Part shown: in pieces, positions 16,465 through 26,337 of the stretch | How the letters are laid out: each line of letters starts with the position of its first letter | Numbering within the stretch: the first letter of the stretch is position 1 | Assembly: GCA_017503135.1 (NCBI GenBank) | Contig: JAFVTQ010000002.1 | Span: 62,001-126,000 of the forward strand | Source of the DNA: Clostridia bacterium | Lineage (GTDB): Bacteria > Bacillota > Clostridia > Oscillospirales > Acutalibacteraceae | DNA length: 64,000 bases | Direction of reading: 5' to 3' | Notes under the pieces: model-generated | The model's input: only the letters and a program-made list of their open reading frames with translations | Database searches by the model: none | Told to the model about the DNA's origin: nothing | Position numbers and translations under genes: made by a program

Positions 16465-17622
16465 TTAAAAAGTAAAGGTTAAGTTTTTATATACGTATAA
16501 CAACAAATACCCAAAATGTGCAACGCTTTCAAGAATTATTATAACAGATACAAATGTATGATATTGATAATCAATCTTTTTTATTCTTGTCATAACCAAC
16601 AAAAGCACAAACGACATAAATATTTGTGCGAAATATGGCACTCTTAAAACGAACTGATAATTTGTAATGAAAACAAATACTGTAAAAACAATATACAATG
16701 TGTACATTACCAAATCACTGTTACGCTTTACAAACATAACCGTTTCGCGAGAATTATCACCAAGTGTTTTATTCGCCAACTCATATTTCCAATTACTACA
16801 TAACCAGAATGCAAAAAGACACAAAGCAACAAATAAAGCACATCTTATCATTGATGCAGCAAATTGCCATACACCAAAAACAGTATAGTCTTTGTAGCCT
16901 AAAAGTTTATCATTTGCTACACTGAACAACAAACTTTCTCCACTAAATCCTTCTACAAACTTATATGCAACGAAAACTACTACAGGTACCAACAATGACA
17001 CGATAGCAGCTAATACACCTTTAAATCTTCTGGTTATTATCAGAATAATTCTCAAAATAACAAAAACCATCATTGCATAATGGAAATAGCACAGGGCCGC
17101 ATAAACAACAAAGCAGAAAATCCTATGTTTTTTCTCTACTATATCCATATAAAGAAAATATGCCATAATAGCAAATGCCATATATATACGCACAACATCT
17201 ATTACATAGCAATAATTCATATTAAGCATAAAGAACACAAGAGCAATGTATGTGTCCATCGTTGATGCATTCAATCTTTTTGAAGCCTTATACAACAGCG
17301 CAAAACTGAAGCCATATGTTGTGGCAACTGCAACTGCCGGTAACATTGCATCATTTTCAAACAACGAAATTCCATAAAAGAATATGAAAGCCAAAGGGTT
17401 TGAAGGTCCATAAGTATCCATACCCCAATCAAAGCCCATTGCTCTAATATATTCCATAATTCGAATATATCTAAATAAGTCCATATTTTCCGTTGCAATT
17501 ACAAAATATGAAAGTAATGACAATATAGCAGTTGCTAAAATATAGAATTTTTTGGGATGTTTTCTTATCATTACGGCGCCAGCAAGTAGCACTAACAAAT
17601 GCGCGCCAAATGAATAAACCAT
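16465..17622 (-). CDS. EpsG-family polysaccharide polymerase, copy B
   Basis: A 385-residue membrane protein with about ten helices and the EpsG-family middle (DTYIALVFFMLNMNYCYVID then YMAFAI), where a charged and hydroxyl-rich loop sits between helices. EpsG proteins are thought to act as Wzy-type polymerases joining repeat units outside the membrane. A second EpsG gene lies at 24007-25071. ATG 17622 follows a purine-rich AAGGAAAGTGAG. Placement next to flippase copy B gives a Wzx/Wzy pair. Confidence 0.78.
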   Translation of the reverse strand: MVYSFGAHLLVLLAGAVMIRKHPKKFYILATAILSLLSYFVIATENMDLFRYIRIMEYIRAMGFDWGMDTYGPSNPLAFIFFYGISLFENDAMLPAVAVATTYGFSFALLYKASKRLNASTMDTYIALVFFMLNMNYCYVIDVVRIYMAFAIMAYFLYMDIVEKKHRIFCFVVYAALCYFHYAMMVFVILRIILIITRRFKGVLAAIVSLLVPVVVFVAYKFVEGFSGESLLFSVANDKLLGYKDYTVFGVWQFAASMIRCALFVALCLFAFWLCSNWKYELANKTLGDNSRETVMFVKRNSDLVMYTLYIVFTVFVFITNYQFVLRVPYFAQIFMSFVLLLVMTRIKKIDYQYHTFVSVIIILESVAHFGYLLLYVYKNLTFTF

Positions 17623-17642
17623 ATTCTCACTTTCCTTTCATA

Positions 17643-18863
17643 TTATTCTAAATTATATATTTTTTGTGTAAATTCTTTATAATTCTTATCTTGGTCATAT
17701 GACTCTTGCCAAGTATCTTTAGCATTTTTACACATAGCCTGTCTTTTTTCAGCACTCATTTTCAAAAACGAAATTAATGTCTGTGAAATCATTGTCTCAT
17801 CTGCATCTGCCACAAGAAGATATCCGTTTTCGTTGTTTTTAATGATTTCGTTGACACCACCAACATCTAAACCTAAAACCGGAATTCCAAAGGACATTGC
17901 TTCCATCATAGTAACTGGAATACCCTCAGATTCGGATGTGTTTATGAGCAATGCAAATTCTTGTTCTTTTATAAATGTTAAAGCTTCACTATTTTCCATT
18001 GCTCCAACGAATTTATAACTGATATTTTTCTTTCTGCCAAGTTTTGCATCAGCTGTTTTCAGCATTTCTTCATAAAGCTTTCCATTGCCGATATGAGTCC
18101 ATTTAACTTCAAATTCTTCAGGCACTTTTTCCAATGCACCTATAATTCGGTCTATTCTTTTTACCGGGGATACATATGAAAAACTATAAACAGACCATTC
18201 GTTTTCTTTTTTTCTATCTATTACCTCTTGTTCTTTGACACCTAAATAAAAAACTTCTTTCTTTGCATTGGTTTTAAAACTTTTAGAAAAATATTCTTTT
18301 CCTTCTTTACTTATAAATGCAATAAGGTCTGTCTTTTTATTAGAAATCTCTTTAAGGGGTAAATAAAAATTATTTTCTTTTCTTTCGTAAAGGTCAATTC
18401 TATGAGCACGGGAAACCAATTTATCTTTCGACTGTTTTATCAAAGATAGTGCCATCACAGAATAATCATTCCAATAGGTATATAAAACAACTTCTTCGCC
18501 CATTTCCTTGCGAACATCTTCAAGATAATCAGCAAAGTGGTATGAACGCATACAAAAACGTATTGCCTTTTTAATTTTTGCAAGACTTAACCTTTTGCTT
18601 TTTACCAATTTAAATATTTCGCAATAGATATATGGTGAAAATATTGTTCTTAAAATATATTTTATAACACTATAAGATTTTCTGCTTTCATATCGTAACA
18701 CCTTAACATTTTCGGGTGGTTGTGAAGTTTGCTCGTCAACTGAATTGCGTGAAACCAATGTAATATCAAATTTTTCACTAAGCTTTTCAATTTCTGGACG
18801 AATAAAACTTGCTTCTCTGTCACCAAATGGATATGACGATGTTACAAACAACATTTTTTTCAT
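17643..18863 (-). CDS. Family 4 glycosyltransferase
   Basis: A 406-residue GT-B transferase. The C-terminal half has the GT4 donor site: SYVSPVKRIDRII, then TSESEGIPVTMMEAMSFGIPVLGLDVGG with the E-x7-E motif (Glu-Gly-Ile ... Glu). The N-terminus LFVTSSYPFGDREASFI is typical of this group. The start overlaps the stop of the preceding GT4 gene (TAATG) and GAGGA precedes it. It would add a sugar to the lipid-linked oligosaccharide; donor and linkage are unknown. Confidence 0.85.
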   Translation of the reverse strand: MKKMLFVTSSYPFGDREASFIRPEIEKLSEKFDITLVSRNSVDEQTSQPPENVKVLRYESRKSYSVIKYILRTIFSPYIYCEIFKLVKSKRLSLAKIKKAIRFCMRSYHFADYLEDVRKEMGEEVVLYTYWNDYSVMALSLIKQSKDKLVSRAHRIDLYERKENNFYLPLKEISNKKTDLIAFISKEGKEYFSKSFKTNAKKEVFYLGVKEQEVIDRKKENEWSVYSFSYVSPVKRIDRIIGALEKVPEEFEVKWTHIGNGKLYEEMLKTADAKLGRKKNISYKFVGAMENSEALTFIKEQEFALLINTSESEGIPVTMMEAMSFGIPVLGLDVGGVNEIIKNNENGYLLVADADETMISQTLISFLKMSAEKRQAMCKNAKDTWQESYDQDKNYKEFTQKIYNLE

Positions 18864-20074
18864 TATTTTTCCTCACATAATTGAGAATAAAGTTCTATAT
18901 ACTCACTGGTTAAAGTTGATTTTTCAAAGGTTGAGCGAGTATGTTCAATACAATTATTTTTATAATACTCTTTACCATTTTTTTGTATTTCATCTAATGC
19001 ATCTGCAAAGCCTTGCAAATCACCAATCTCAACTGCATAGCCACAACCATCGCCCAAAATTTCAGGGCAAGCAGTTGCATTGTGACAAACAACAGGAGTG
19101 CCACAAGCCATAGCTTCTGCTGACACTTTTCCAAATGTTTCAGCAGTCGAAAATGTAACAAATGCATCTGCCATACTATAGTATTCTGCAAGTGTGTCTG
19201 TTGAAGACACTACACCAACATAATGCATATTTGGTGGCAATACAGTGCCTTCAGGAATTCTTCCAATTAAAATAAATTTATAATCTTTTTTCTGTTCAGC
19301 CAACGCAATGTAATTATCAAGACCTTTTTTAGGGTCCCAAATCATCGCTGCACTCAAAACTGTAAATTTGTTATCAGGGTTTACTTGCTTTTTCAACTCT
19401 TCTATATTACGAGGATAAAACTTTTCAAAATCAATCCAGTTGTAAATATGTTTTACTATTACATCTTTCGCAATTGGTGATTTTTTAGCTTCGTCAGCTA
19501 CCCATTTTGAAACACCTGTTATTGCAAGACGGGGAATTGCATTGAAAAGTCTGATTTTATCACAATGCATTTCTTTTGTTTTATCAAAAAACCAAGAACG
19601 GTTACCATTATTTATATTAGGGCAATTACCACATTGAGTCTGCCATTTATCGCAATTTTCAAGATTAAAATAGACACAATTACCTGTTATAAACCAGAAA
19701 TCATGTAATGTGATAACTGTTGCTATATCATTTTTAGCAAGATATGTTAACAACATTGGTAAATTAATATAATTTGCATGAAGATTTCTCAAATGTACTA
19801 CATCAGGATTCACTTCGTCCAAATATTTAAGTAATTGTTTAGTGGAGCCAACAGAAAAATAACCCTGTTTTCCAAAAAGTCTTGATAACAAGCCATGAAG
19901 CTTTCTATCAAACTTGTTACCCATCTGGAAAGATGTATCCGGAACATCTACACCTATTTGTGAATACACAACATATGACTCGTGACCAGCATCAATTATC
20001 GCATTATGTAATTCTGCAGTAGTTCTACCTGTACTTGCCACATTATAAACTGAGTTAATCTGTACTATTCTCAA
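18863..20074 (-). CDS. Family 4 glycosyltransferase with Cys-rich insert (paralogue of 25107-26315)
   Basis: A 403-residue GT4 protein beginning RIVQINSVYNVASTG. Residues ~127-150 hold a cysteine motif (TGNCVYF, ENCDKWQTQCGNCP) that its paralogue at 25107-26315 shares. This motif is typical of a WcaC-like transferase subgroup and may bind a metal or stabilise the fold. The donor-site motif STAETFGKVSAEAMACG is near 285-305. The start is TTG at 20074, overlapping the flippase stop (TTGA), with GGTGGGGGA just upstream. No nearer ATG exists, and the paralogue also appears to use TTG. Confidence 0.83.
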   Translation of the reverse strand: MRIVQINSVYNVASTGRTTAELHNAIIDAGHESYVVYSQIGVDVPDTSFQMGNKFDRKLHGLLSRLFGKQGYFSVGSTKQLLKYLDEVNPDVVHLRNLHANYINLPMLLTYLAKNDIATVITLHDFWFITGNCVYFNLENCDKWQTQCGNCPNINNGNRSWFFDKTKEMHCDKIRLFNAIPRLAITGVSKWVADEAKKSPIAKDVIVKHIYNWIDFEKFYPRNIEELKKQVNPDNKFTVLSAAMIWDPKKGLDNYIALAEQKKDYKFILIGRIPEGTVLPPNMHYVGVVSSTDTLAEYYSMADAFVTFSTAETFGKVSAEAMACGTPVVCHNATACPEILGDGCGYAVEIGDLQGFADALDEIQKNGKEYYKNNCIEHTRSTFEKSTLTSEYIELYSQLCEEK

Positions 20075-21609
20075 TGTTCCCCCACCTTTCTAAATTTTTT
20101 AAGAATCTTATTTAACATTCCAAAAATCATATTCTTTTCTGATTGGTTCATTCCGAATGTCAATACACACACGGCATAAACTGCAACCATTACTGCACAA
20201 TTTATAATAAATCCAAGCCAACCATATTGCTCGAATCCTATTAGATTAAACAACATGCCAGAAACACCTGTTATAGTTAATGCAGGTAAGATGCCCTTAA
20301 ACAAGCCTTTAAAATATCCGATAAGGCTAATTTTGATTTCTCGTTTAAACATAACATTCATACAAATGACATCGCCTATCATCAATGCAATAAAGCAACT
20401 AATTACCGCACCATCAAGAGCATACAACTTAATTAGTACTATTGACATTACAATGTGAATAACAGCTGATATTATTTGTATAATAGCTTGAGTTTTGTGC
20501 TTATTCATTGCCCACAAAATTTGTGTACCTATTGACTGAATAAGTGTAAACATCGTCGGAATCATTATTGCTATTGCAACCATATAACTTGAACGATAAT
20601 TCTCTCCTACCCAAAGTATCATAAAATGTTTACCATTCACAAGGAATACTGTAAAAACCATTCCTAACATAAGCAATATGATTCTACCTATTCTTATCAT
20701 CTCATTCTGCAGTTCTTTTGCCTTTGCACCACTTTCAACAAGACGGACTACACCAGCCATTAGCACGCCTGTGAAGTGTCCTCCAATGGTTTTGAAATAC
20801 TGAATAATTTGATTGCCTGTTCCATAAATTGCAATAATTACTGAAGACGCCGTTGTTAAAGCACCAAGCAAAACAGAATCTATCGTTACATTTATTTGTG
20901 TCGCAATCATTTGAAGTAATATAAACGCTGAATACGAGATAGTCTCTTTAATAAGTCCAAAATTTAAATTTTTAAATATTGGCTTTATCTTAAATTTGGA
21001 ATAAACATAGAATATGTATATTACCTTTAATGCAACATTGGTAATCAATGCAATTGTCATAATTGCCACACTCTTAAAACCTAAACACAACGCTCCAATA
21101 GAAATTCCCATTTTAAGAAGCAGAGTAATAACATTTGCACCCTTTGTCAAAGCAAACTGTTCATAAGCAAACAAGACAGCTCCAAAAGCAGAACTTCCTA
21201 TTGAAAATGCAACATTAATGATATTAATACACAAAAGTTTTCTTGCAAGTTCAATTTCCCCAAGGGTTAATCCCTGTGCAAATGCAGTAGGGAAAATCGC
21301 AAACAGAACCCCACCAGCAATTAATATTAATATAGCAAGTACAGAATAAAACACTATTGCTATACCTAAAATTTCTCTTTGCTTCTGTATATCGTTTTGA
21401 GCACGAAATTTTGCAATGTAACGTATTATCGCATTTCCAACACCCAAATCAAGTAACATAAGATATGCTGTAACTGAAGAAACTAACTGATATACTCCAT
21501 ATTCAGATGGTCCTAGTGAACGAATTAATAACGGGGTAAAAAGCATTGCTGAAAAAACTTCAACAAACATCAATAAATATGAAAAAATAACACCAATTTT
21601 TCTGTTCAT
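20071..21609 (-). CDS. Oligosaccharide flippase (Wzx-like), copy A
   Basis: A 512-residue MOP-superfamily flippase with about 14 helices, paralogous to 14913-16451. Motifs include LGVGNAIIRYIAKF, the ELARKLL segment and a late FMILWVGENY. Its ATG overlaps the stop of the acetyltransferase gene upstream (TAATG). Two full-length flippases in one operon is unusual. They may serve two repeat units or reflect tandem growth of the locus. Confidence 0.87.
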   Translation of the reverse strand: MNRKIGVIFSYLLMFVEVFSAMLFTPLLIRSLGPSEYGVYQLVSSVTAYLMLLDLGVGNAIIRYIAKFRAQNDIQKQREILGIAIVFYSVLAILILIAGGVLFAIFPTAFAQGLTLGEIELARKLLCINIINVAFSIGSSAFGAVLFAYEQFALTKGANVITLLLKMGISIGALCLGFKSVAIMTIALITNVALKVIYIFYVYSKFKIKPIFKNLNFGLIKETISYSAFILLQMIATQINVTIDSVLLGALTTASSVIIAIYGTGNQIIQYFKTIGGHFTGVLMAGVVRLVESGAKAKELQNEMIRIGRIILLMLGMVFTVFLVNGKHFMILWVGENYRSSYMVAIAIMIPTMFTLIQSIGTQILWAMNKHKTQAIIQIISAVIHIVMSIVLIKLYALDGAVISCFIALMIGDVICMNVMFKREIKISLIGYFKGLFKGILPALTITGVSGMLFNLIGFEQYGWLGFIINCAVMVAVYAVCVLTFGMNQSEKNMIFGMLNKILKKFRKVGEH

Positions 21610-22160
21610 TATTCTCTATCCTTAATTTTTTTTACTGGAGAACCTGCATATATTCCATAAGACTCTAATTCTTTATTAACAACTGAATTTGCACCTACAA
21701 CAACGCCATCTGGTATTTTTGCACCCTTTACTACCATTGTTGATGCTGCAATCCACACATCATTACCAATTTCTATTTTTTCACTTAAATTTGCTTGTAA
21801 GTTAATTTTTTCATTAGCTGAAGTTCCGTGATTTGTATCAATAATGTAACAATTAGCTGCAATGCTTACATCATTGCCAATTGACACACCGCCTTTTTCA
21901 GACGCAAAAACAATAACATTATTACCTATCTGAACATTATCGCCAATAACAATTTCACCAGTTCCAGCAAAAACAACATTATTATAAATTCTTACATTTT
22001 TTCCTATCTTTATTTTCCTTACTCGACAATCAACAAATCCATCAACTTTTAGACCGGTTGAACTACAATTTTCTGTCATATTTTTAAAAATAAAAGTATA
22101 AAATAAACTTTTAATTTTTCTTATTAACTTATAAATCAATCCACATACTGAATTTAGCAT
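21609..22160 (-). CDS. Hexapeptide-repeat acyltransferase (WcaF/maltose acetyltransferase-like)
   Basis: A 183-residue left-handed beta-helix protein. Imperfect hexapeptide turns run from about residue 45 (IGKNVRIYNNVVF, IGDNVQIGNNVIV, IGNDVSIAANCYI), followed by the acceptor-site loop IDTNHGTS with the catalytic His, then IGNDVWIAASTMVVKGAKI and the C-terminal GAGSPVKKI-like end. It would O-acetylate a sugar of the polysaccharide using acetyl-CoA. The N-terminal 40 residues are basic and hydrophobic. A second acyltransferase gene precedes it. Confidence 0.85.
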   Translation of the reverse strand: MLNSVCGLIYKLIRKIKSLFYTFIFKNMTENCSSTGLKVDGFVDCRVRKIKIGKNVRIYNNVVFAGTGEIVIGDNVQIGNNVIVFASEKGGVSIGNDVSIAANCYIIDTNHGTSANEKINLQANLSEKIEIGNDVWIAASTMVVKGAKIPDGVVVGANSVVNKELESYGIYAGSPVKKIKDRE

Positions 22161-22189
22161 ATCTATTAATTAACTCCCTAATACAAACA

Positions 22190-22855
22190 TTATTCTAACA
22201 TATCTTTAAGTTTAGCTATATCGTTAAAATATTGACCATGCTTTTCTAACCATTTTTCGTCCTTATTCCACCATTTTAAATCATTGAGTAACTCTATCTC
22301 ATCTTCTGCAAAACGATAACGAATAATTTTTGCAGGCACTCCACCTACTATTGCGTATGGAGGAACATCTTTTGTCACAACCGCTCCTGTTGCAACAATT
22401 GCTCCGTCGCCTATTGTTACACCATCAACAATTTTTGCTCCTGCACCAATCCAAACATCATTACCGATTGATAATAACAACTTTTTTGATTTATCTGCAT
22501 ATTCAAATTCTTCAAAATCTGTTTTATTAAATGAGTTATTATATGTTTTTGAATAAAAAGCTGGATGAGTACTTATATAATCAGTTGTCGGATGTCTTCC
22601 TGCTATCAACTCAACATTAGGAGCAATCGAACAAAATCTTCCTATATCTGTCGAAGTAAACTTTACACCTGGACTAATGTACGAGAATTTACCTACTGAA
22701 ACATTATTTAGGTTTACCCTACTACCGATAGTATTTCTTCCGTTACTTTCTAATCTAACATTATTAAGTTTAGCTGAAATGTGAATTTTTGAATTTGTAG
22801 ATTTAGCAAGTTTTTTAGTTGTAACAAACCACTCAAAATATTTCTTTAATATCAT
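22190..22855 (-). CDS. CatB-like O-acetyltransferase (xenobiotic acetyltransferase group)
   Basis: A 221-residue hexapeptide-repeat protein. It has CatB/Vat hallmarks: [29 protein letters not shown] with the catalytic His, and [22 protein letters not shown], ending in a C-terminal helix. In polysaccharide loci this group adds acetyl groups to sugars or amino-sugars. The ATG overlaps the upstream glycosyltransferase stop (ATGA) and AGGAG lies 6 bases before. The substrate is unknown. Confidence 0.85.
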   Translation of the reverse strand: MILKKYFEWFVTTKKLAKSTNSKIHISAKLNNVRLESNGRNTIGSRVNLNNVSVGKFSYISPGVKFTSTDIGRFCSIAPNVELIAGRHPTTDYISTHPAFYSKTYNNSFNKTDFEEFEYADKSKKLLLSIGNDVWIGAGAKIVDGVTIGDGAIVATGAVVTKDVPPYAIVGGVPAKIIRYRFAEDEIELLNDLKWWNKDEKWLEKHGQYFNDIAKLKDMLE

Positions 22856-23994
22856 TTTTTGCTCCTGTTAACTAAAATAGAAAAACCATTTACAAACTCC
22901 GAATTTAAATGCCGAAGAGTTTTTCTACTATCATAATTATCTGTAAAGTCAATTGACATTATGGCATCTGCAACTTCTTTCGCACTGTCATTATTATAAA
23001 AATACATAAGGTCAGCAACTTTTGAAACCTCTATTGCCTTTATGCGTACAGAAATTACACGCAAACCATTAGAAAGATATGACAATACTTTTGATGGAAA
23101 AGATGTCTCGTTAAATGAAGCATCTTTGTTTTGCGTTGCAAGTCCTATATGACAACTCTGTAAAAAACGAATGTAATCCTCACCGCCATATTTACCATCA
23201 TAAGTAACAGTACACTTTGTTTTGGAAGAAATTTCTTCAATTAAAGATTTTATATCACTTATATCTTTTTCACTACCAAAACCAATAATATGTATATGAT
23301 AGTTTTCAGGCAAAAACTTCGCTGCACAAACTGCAAGTTGTGCTCCTTTTCGCGGTTCAAGGACACCGGCATAAACTGCATGAATCTTACCGTCATTTGT
23401 TTTTTCTGACAATTTTGGTGTATCATCAAATGTGCCATAATTTACTACATAAGGTCTATTATTCACATTGATTTTGTCGTTAAGAAGTTCTGTTGACAAA
23501 ATATACGCGTCAGCAGACTGCAAACATTTTTGTTCTGCTTCTCTTGTGTTTTCGTTACCTGTAACATCGGCATAGATTTCATTAGCTTCAATTATAAGCA
23601 AAGGATTTTTTTTAAGTTTTATTTTCTGCACCAAATCTGCATAAGCCATTGAATGATAAACAATCAAAACATCATTTTCAGTTATATTGTCTAAAAGATA
23701 CTTGCTTAACTGTTTTTTCATAAAACGACGTGCAAATATTCTTTGCAACGTTGTTTTTGTAGGTTTTGCATCAAATAATCTGAGTGTTAAATTATCACAG
23801 AGTTCAGTTGTGCTACCTTGGCAAAATTCATCTGAACAAGTACCAGAAGCGGAAACAATTTCGACTTTGTAACCTGCTTTTGCAAGTGCCTTGCATTCAT
23901 ACTCTGATTTTGTTGTTGCAGAAAGCACATAGTTTCGTTTTTGCTCTGCGTGCTCTGGTATATCAAAATAGCTTAAATAATATATCTTTTTCAA
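22852..23994 (-). CDS. Glycosyltransferase (GT4-like)
   Basis: A 380-residue GT-B protein that begins [22 protein letters not shown]. The second domain has the turn [17 protein letters not shown], the IIGFG strand and the nucleotide-sugar part with [24 protein letters not shown], a variant of the usual E-x7-E site. It would add a sugar during repeat-unit assembly. The start codon is TTG at 23994, with AAGGAG 8 bases upstream. Its closest subgroup is not clear to me. Confidence 0.75.
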   Translation of the reverse strand: MKKIYYLSYFDIPEHAEQKRNYVLSATTKSEYECKALAKAGYKVEIVSASGTCSDEFCQGSTTELCDNLTLRLFDAKPTKTTLQRIFARRFMKKQLSKYLLDNITENDVLIVYHSMAYADLVQKIKLKKNPLLIIEANEIYADVTGNENTREAEQKCLQSADAYILSTELLNDKINVNNRPYVVNYGTFDDTPKLSEKTNDGKIHAVYAGVLEPRKGAQLAVCAAKFLPENYHIHIIGFGSEKDISDIKSLIEEISSKTKCTVTYDGKYGGEDYIRFLQSCHIGLATQNKDASFNETSFPSKVLSYLSNGLRVISVRIKAIEVSKVADLMYFYNNDSAKEVADAIMSIDFTDNYDSRKTLRHLNSEFVNGFSILVNRSKK

Positions 23995-24006
23995 AAAATC
24001 GGCTCC

Positions 24007-25071
24007 TTATTGCCAGAAGAATTCATAGTGATAATTATACACATTTGTAGCAAGTAGAATTGCTCCTATCATTGCTATACTTATAGGACCATGTAATTTT
24101 CGTTCAAAGCATTTTACAAGTTGCGGAATTAAAAGCATCAAATATAATGAATAATACTGAACAACTCGCATTGCGGCGGGATTAACAAAAACAAGCGGCA
24201 AGAATATTGCACCTAAGAATAAGGCATTGTAATATAATTTATAATCCTCGCTAATATATTTAAAATGTCTCAAAAGCAATATAGAAACAACCAAAACAGC
24301 AATATACATTAAGGTAAATCCATAAGCACCGCCACTTTCTAAATCATCATATTCGTAGCCAGCTAAAGCTCCTAAGACGTTAAAAAATTGCTCTTTAAAT
24401 ATAAATAGAATTGGAATTGACCCAACACAAACCGCAACATATTTTCTTGTTATTTCAATATTAGCTATAAAATAGAACGGTAAAACACAAATTGCAGATT
24501 TATGTATTGTATAAGCAACAAATGTTACAACCAAGAACTGCCACAACTTACGCTTTCTTATAAAATAACCACCTATAAAAACTACTAATACTGTTGCCAA
24601 TGTTTGTCTTGTTCCTGTAATAGCAAAAAACGAAGACATAAATGAGTCAAAAATCAACATACTCAATAATGGATTTTCAGAATATTTATATACCCAAACA
24701 CCCATTGCAGTGAAGAAGATTATTGCAACGATGAACAAAAAAGTTTGATAATCATGGGTAAAAATTTGAACCGTCTTTTCAAAAATTGCATAACCTGGGT
24801 CTTTACCCTCACCATTTATATAAACTAATTCAAAATTTTTAAAAAGTTCCCACCAATGTGAATGTAATGTTTTTTCAAATCGCAACTTATAACTAAGCAT
24901 ATCCATACTAACAGACATACCTCTAAGGCCCGAAATCAGTATCCACTGAATCGTTGTTAATGTACAAAATATTTTTTTGCCCTGATTACTTTCACCAGAG
25001 CCTTTAAACACCTTGAAGCACAAAAAAGCCCATAAGAAAGTCAATATGATATTTACAACATAAATATTCAT
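24007..25071 (-). CDS. EpsG-family polysaccharide polymerase, copy A
   Basis: A 354-residue polytopic protein (about ten helices) that fits the EpsG family well. It has a first helix, then ILISGLRGMSVSMDMLSY, the loop with GEGKDPGYAIFEK, and the FFAITGTRQTLATVL signature in the middle helices. EpsG proteins are Wzy-like polymerases. The ATG at 25071 is preceded by GAAGTGGG; a TTG 18 bases upstream is possible but lacks a site. Placed between two glycosyltransferase genes, it would pair with flippase copy A. Confidence 0.85.
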   Translation of the reverse strand: MNIYVVNIILTFLWAFLCFKVFKGSGESNQGKKIFCTLTTIQWILISGLRGMSVSMDMLSYKLRFEKTLHSHWWELFKNFELVYINGEGKDPGYAIFEKTVQIFTHDYQTFLFIVAIIFFTAMGVWVYKYSENPLLSMLIFDSFMSSFFAITGTRQTLATVLVVFIGGYFIRKRKLWQFLVVTFVAYTIHKSAICVLPFYFIANIEITRKYVAVCVGSIPILFIFKEQFFNVLGALAGYEYDDLESGGAYGFTLMYIAVLVVSILLLRHFKYISEDYKLYYNALFLGAIFLPLVFVNPAAMRVVQYYSLYLMLLIPQLVKCFERKLHGPISIAMIGAILLATNVYNYHYEFFWQ

Positions 25072-25106
25072 CAATAACCCACTTCTCAATTAAGTCTAAT
25101 AAACCG

Positions 25107-26315
25107 TTAAATTTCTAATAAGTCTGCATATAACTGCACATATTTTTCAAAACTTTTTTCAGTCACAAAATTTGCCTTGGCAAAATTTATGCAGGAATTA
25201 AAGTACTTTTCTTTTCCGTTATTCAAAACCTCTAATACTAATTCTTTAAAATCCAAAACATCTTCGGTTTCACAAACGAGTCCGCAATTTTCTCCAACTA
25301 ATTCCGGATTTGCTGTAGAATTAAAGCATACAACCGGAGTTCCGCACATTAAAGCTTCAGCCGAAACTTTGCCAAAAGTTTCTTCTTTTGACATATTAAT
25401 AAGCACATCTGCTGCCGAATACCACTCAACTAATTCCTGCACATTTTCAGTTGCGGGAATGTTAAGAATACTGCATTCCGGTATTTGCTCATTGATATTA
25501 CCAACAAGTACTATTTGACAATCATCGGGGAGATTCTTTGACAATTCAACAATATTGAAAAGTCCTTTACATTCCTGCCAACCAGAAGCTACACCTAAAA
25601 GTATTTTTTTGTCTTGTAGATTATATTTTTCTCTCACGGTCGGCTGTAAATTAGGCTGAAACACATTTGCATCGATTCCGTTATATATATAGTCGAAAAT
25701 CTTTACATTTTCCATTAATGGAGATTTTTTCGATTCATTTACAATCCATTTTGAAACGCCAACGACCGCGAGACGAGGTATTTTACTAAACAAATTGCGT
25801 TTTGCTTGCCACAATTCTTTTGTTTTATCTGCACCCCAGCTCGCATTATCTTTTTCTAATCGTGGACAGTCATAACACCCTGTTTGCCACTTATAGCATT
25901 TGTCTGCTGTATAGTGACAACATTTACCTGTAAATGGCCAACAATCATGCAATGTAAAAACAGTTGCAATATCTTTTTCTGCAATATAATTCATAAGCAT
26001 TGGAAAATTCAAATAATTCCCATGAAGATTACCAAGCTGAATTATGTCAGGTGAATACTCATCTATAAACTTTATGAGTTTTTTAGTTGAACCAGCAGAA
26101 AACCAAGCCTGTTTACCTGTAAGTCTTGATAAAAAGCCGTGGATTTTTCTATCAATTTGTGAACCGATAATATAGCCGTCTTCTTTATTACCGCCGTATG
26201 AAAAAGCTGTTTTACAAGTATGCTCTGTTTTATTATTTATGTAATTTTGAAAATCAGTGCTGATTTTACCTGTGCTGCTTAAATTATAAACAGCATTTAT
26301 TTGTAAAATTTTCAA
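25107..26315 (-). CDS. Family 4 glycosyltransferase with Cys-rich insert (paralogue of 18863-20074)
   Basis: A 402-residue GT4 protein starting KILQINAVYNLSSTGKIS, nearly the same as the start of its paralogue. The cysteine motif is at about 125-152: HDCWPFTGKCCHY, then KCYKWQTGCYDCP. The donor site reads NMSKEETFGKVSAEALMCG. I place the start at TTG 26315, with GAGGTG 6 bases upstream; a GTG 9 bases earlier would put the ribosome site inside the gene. The two paralogues lie about 6 kb apart, each near a flippase/polymerase pair, which supports duplication of a multi-gene block. Confidence 0.82.
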   Translation of the reverse strand: MKILQINAVYNLSSTGKISTDFQNYINNKTEHTCKTAFSYGGNKEDGYIIGSQIDRKIHGFLSRLTGKQAWFSAGSTKKLIKFIDEYSPDIIQLGNLHGNYLNFPMLMNYIAEKDIATVFTLHDCWPFTGKCCHYTADKCYKWQTGCYDCPRLEKDNASWGADKTKELWQAKRNLFSKIPRLAVVGVSKWIVNESKKSPLMENVKIFDYIYNGIDANVFQPNLQPTVREKYNLQDKKILLGVASGWQECKGLFNIVELSKNLPDDCQIVLVGNINEQIPECSILNIPATENVQELVEWYSAADVLINMSKEETFGKVSAEALMCGTPVVCFNSTANPELVGENCGLVCETEDVLDFKELVLEVLNNGKEKYFNSCINFAKANFVTEKSFEKYVQLYADLLEI

Positions 26316-26337
26316 CTTTTTCACCTCACATTACACT

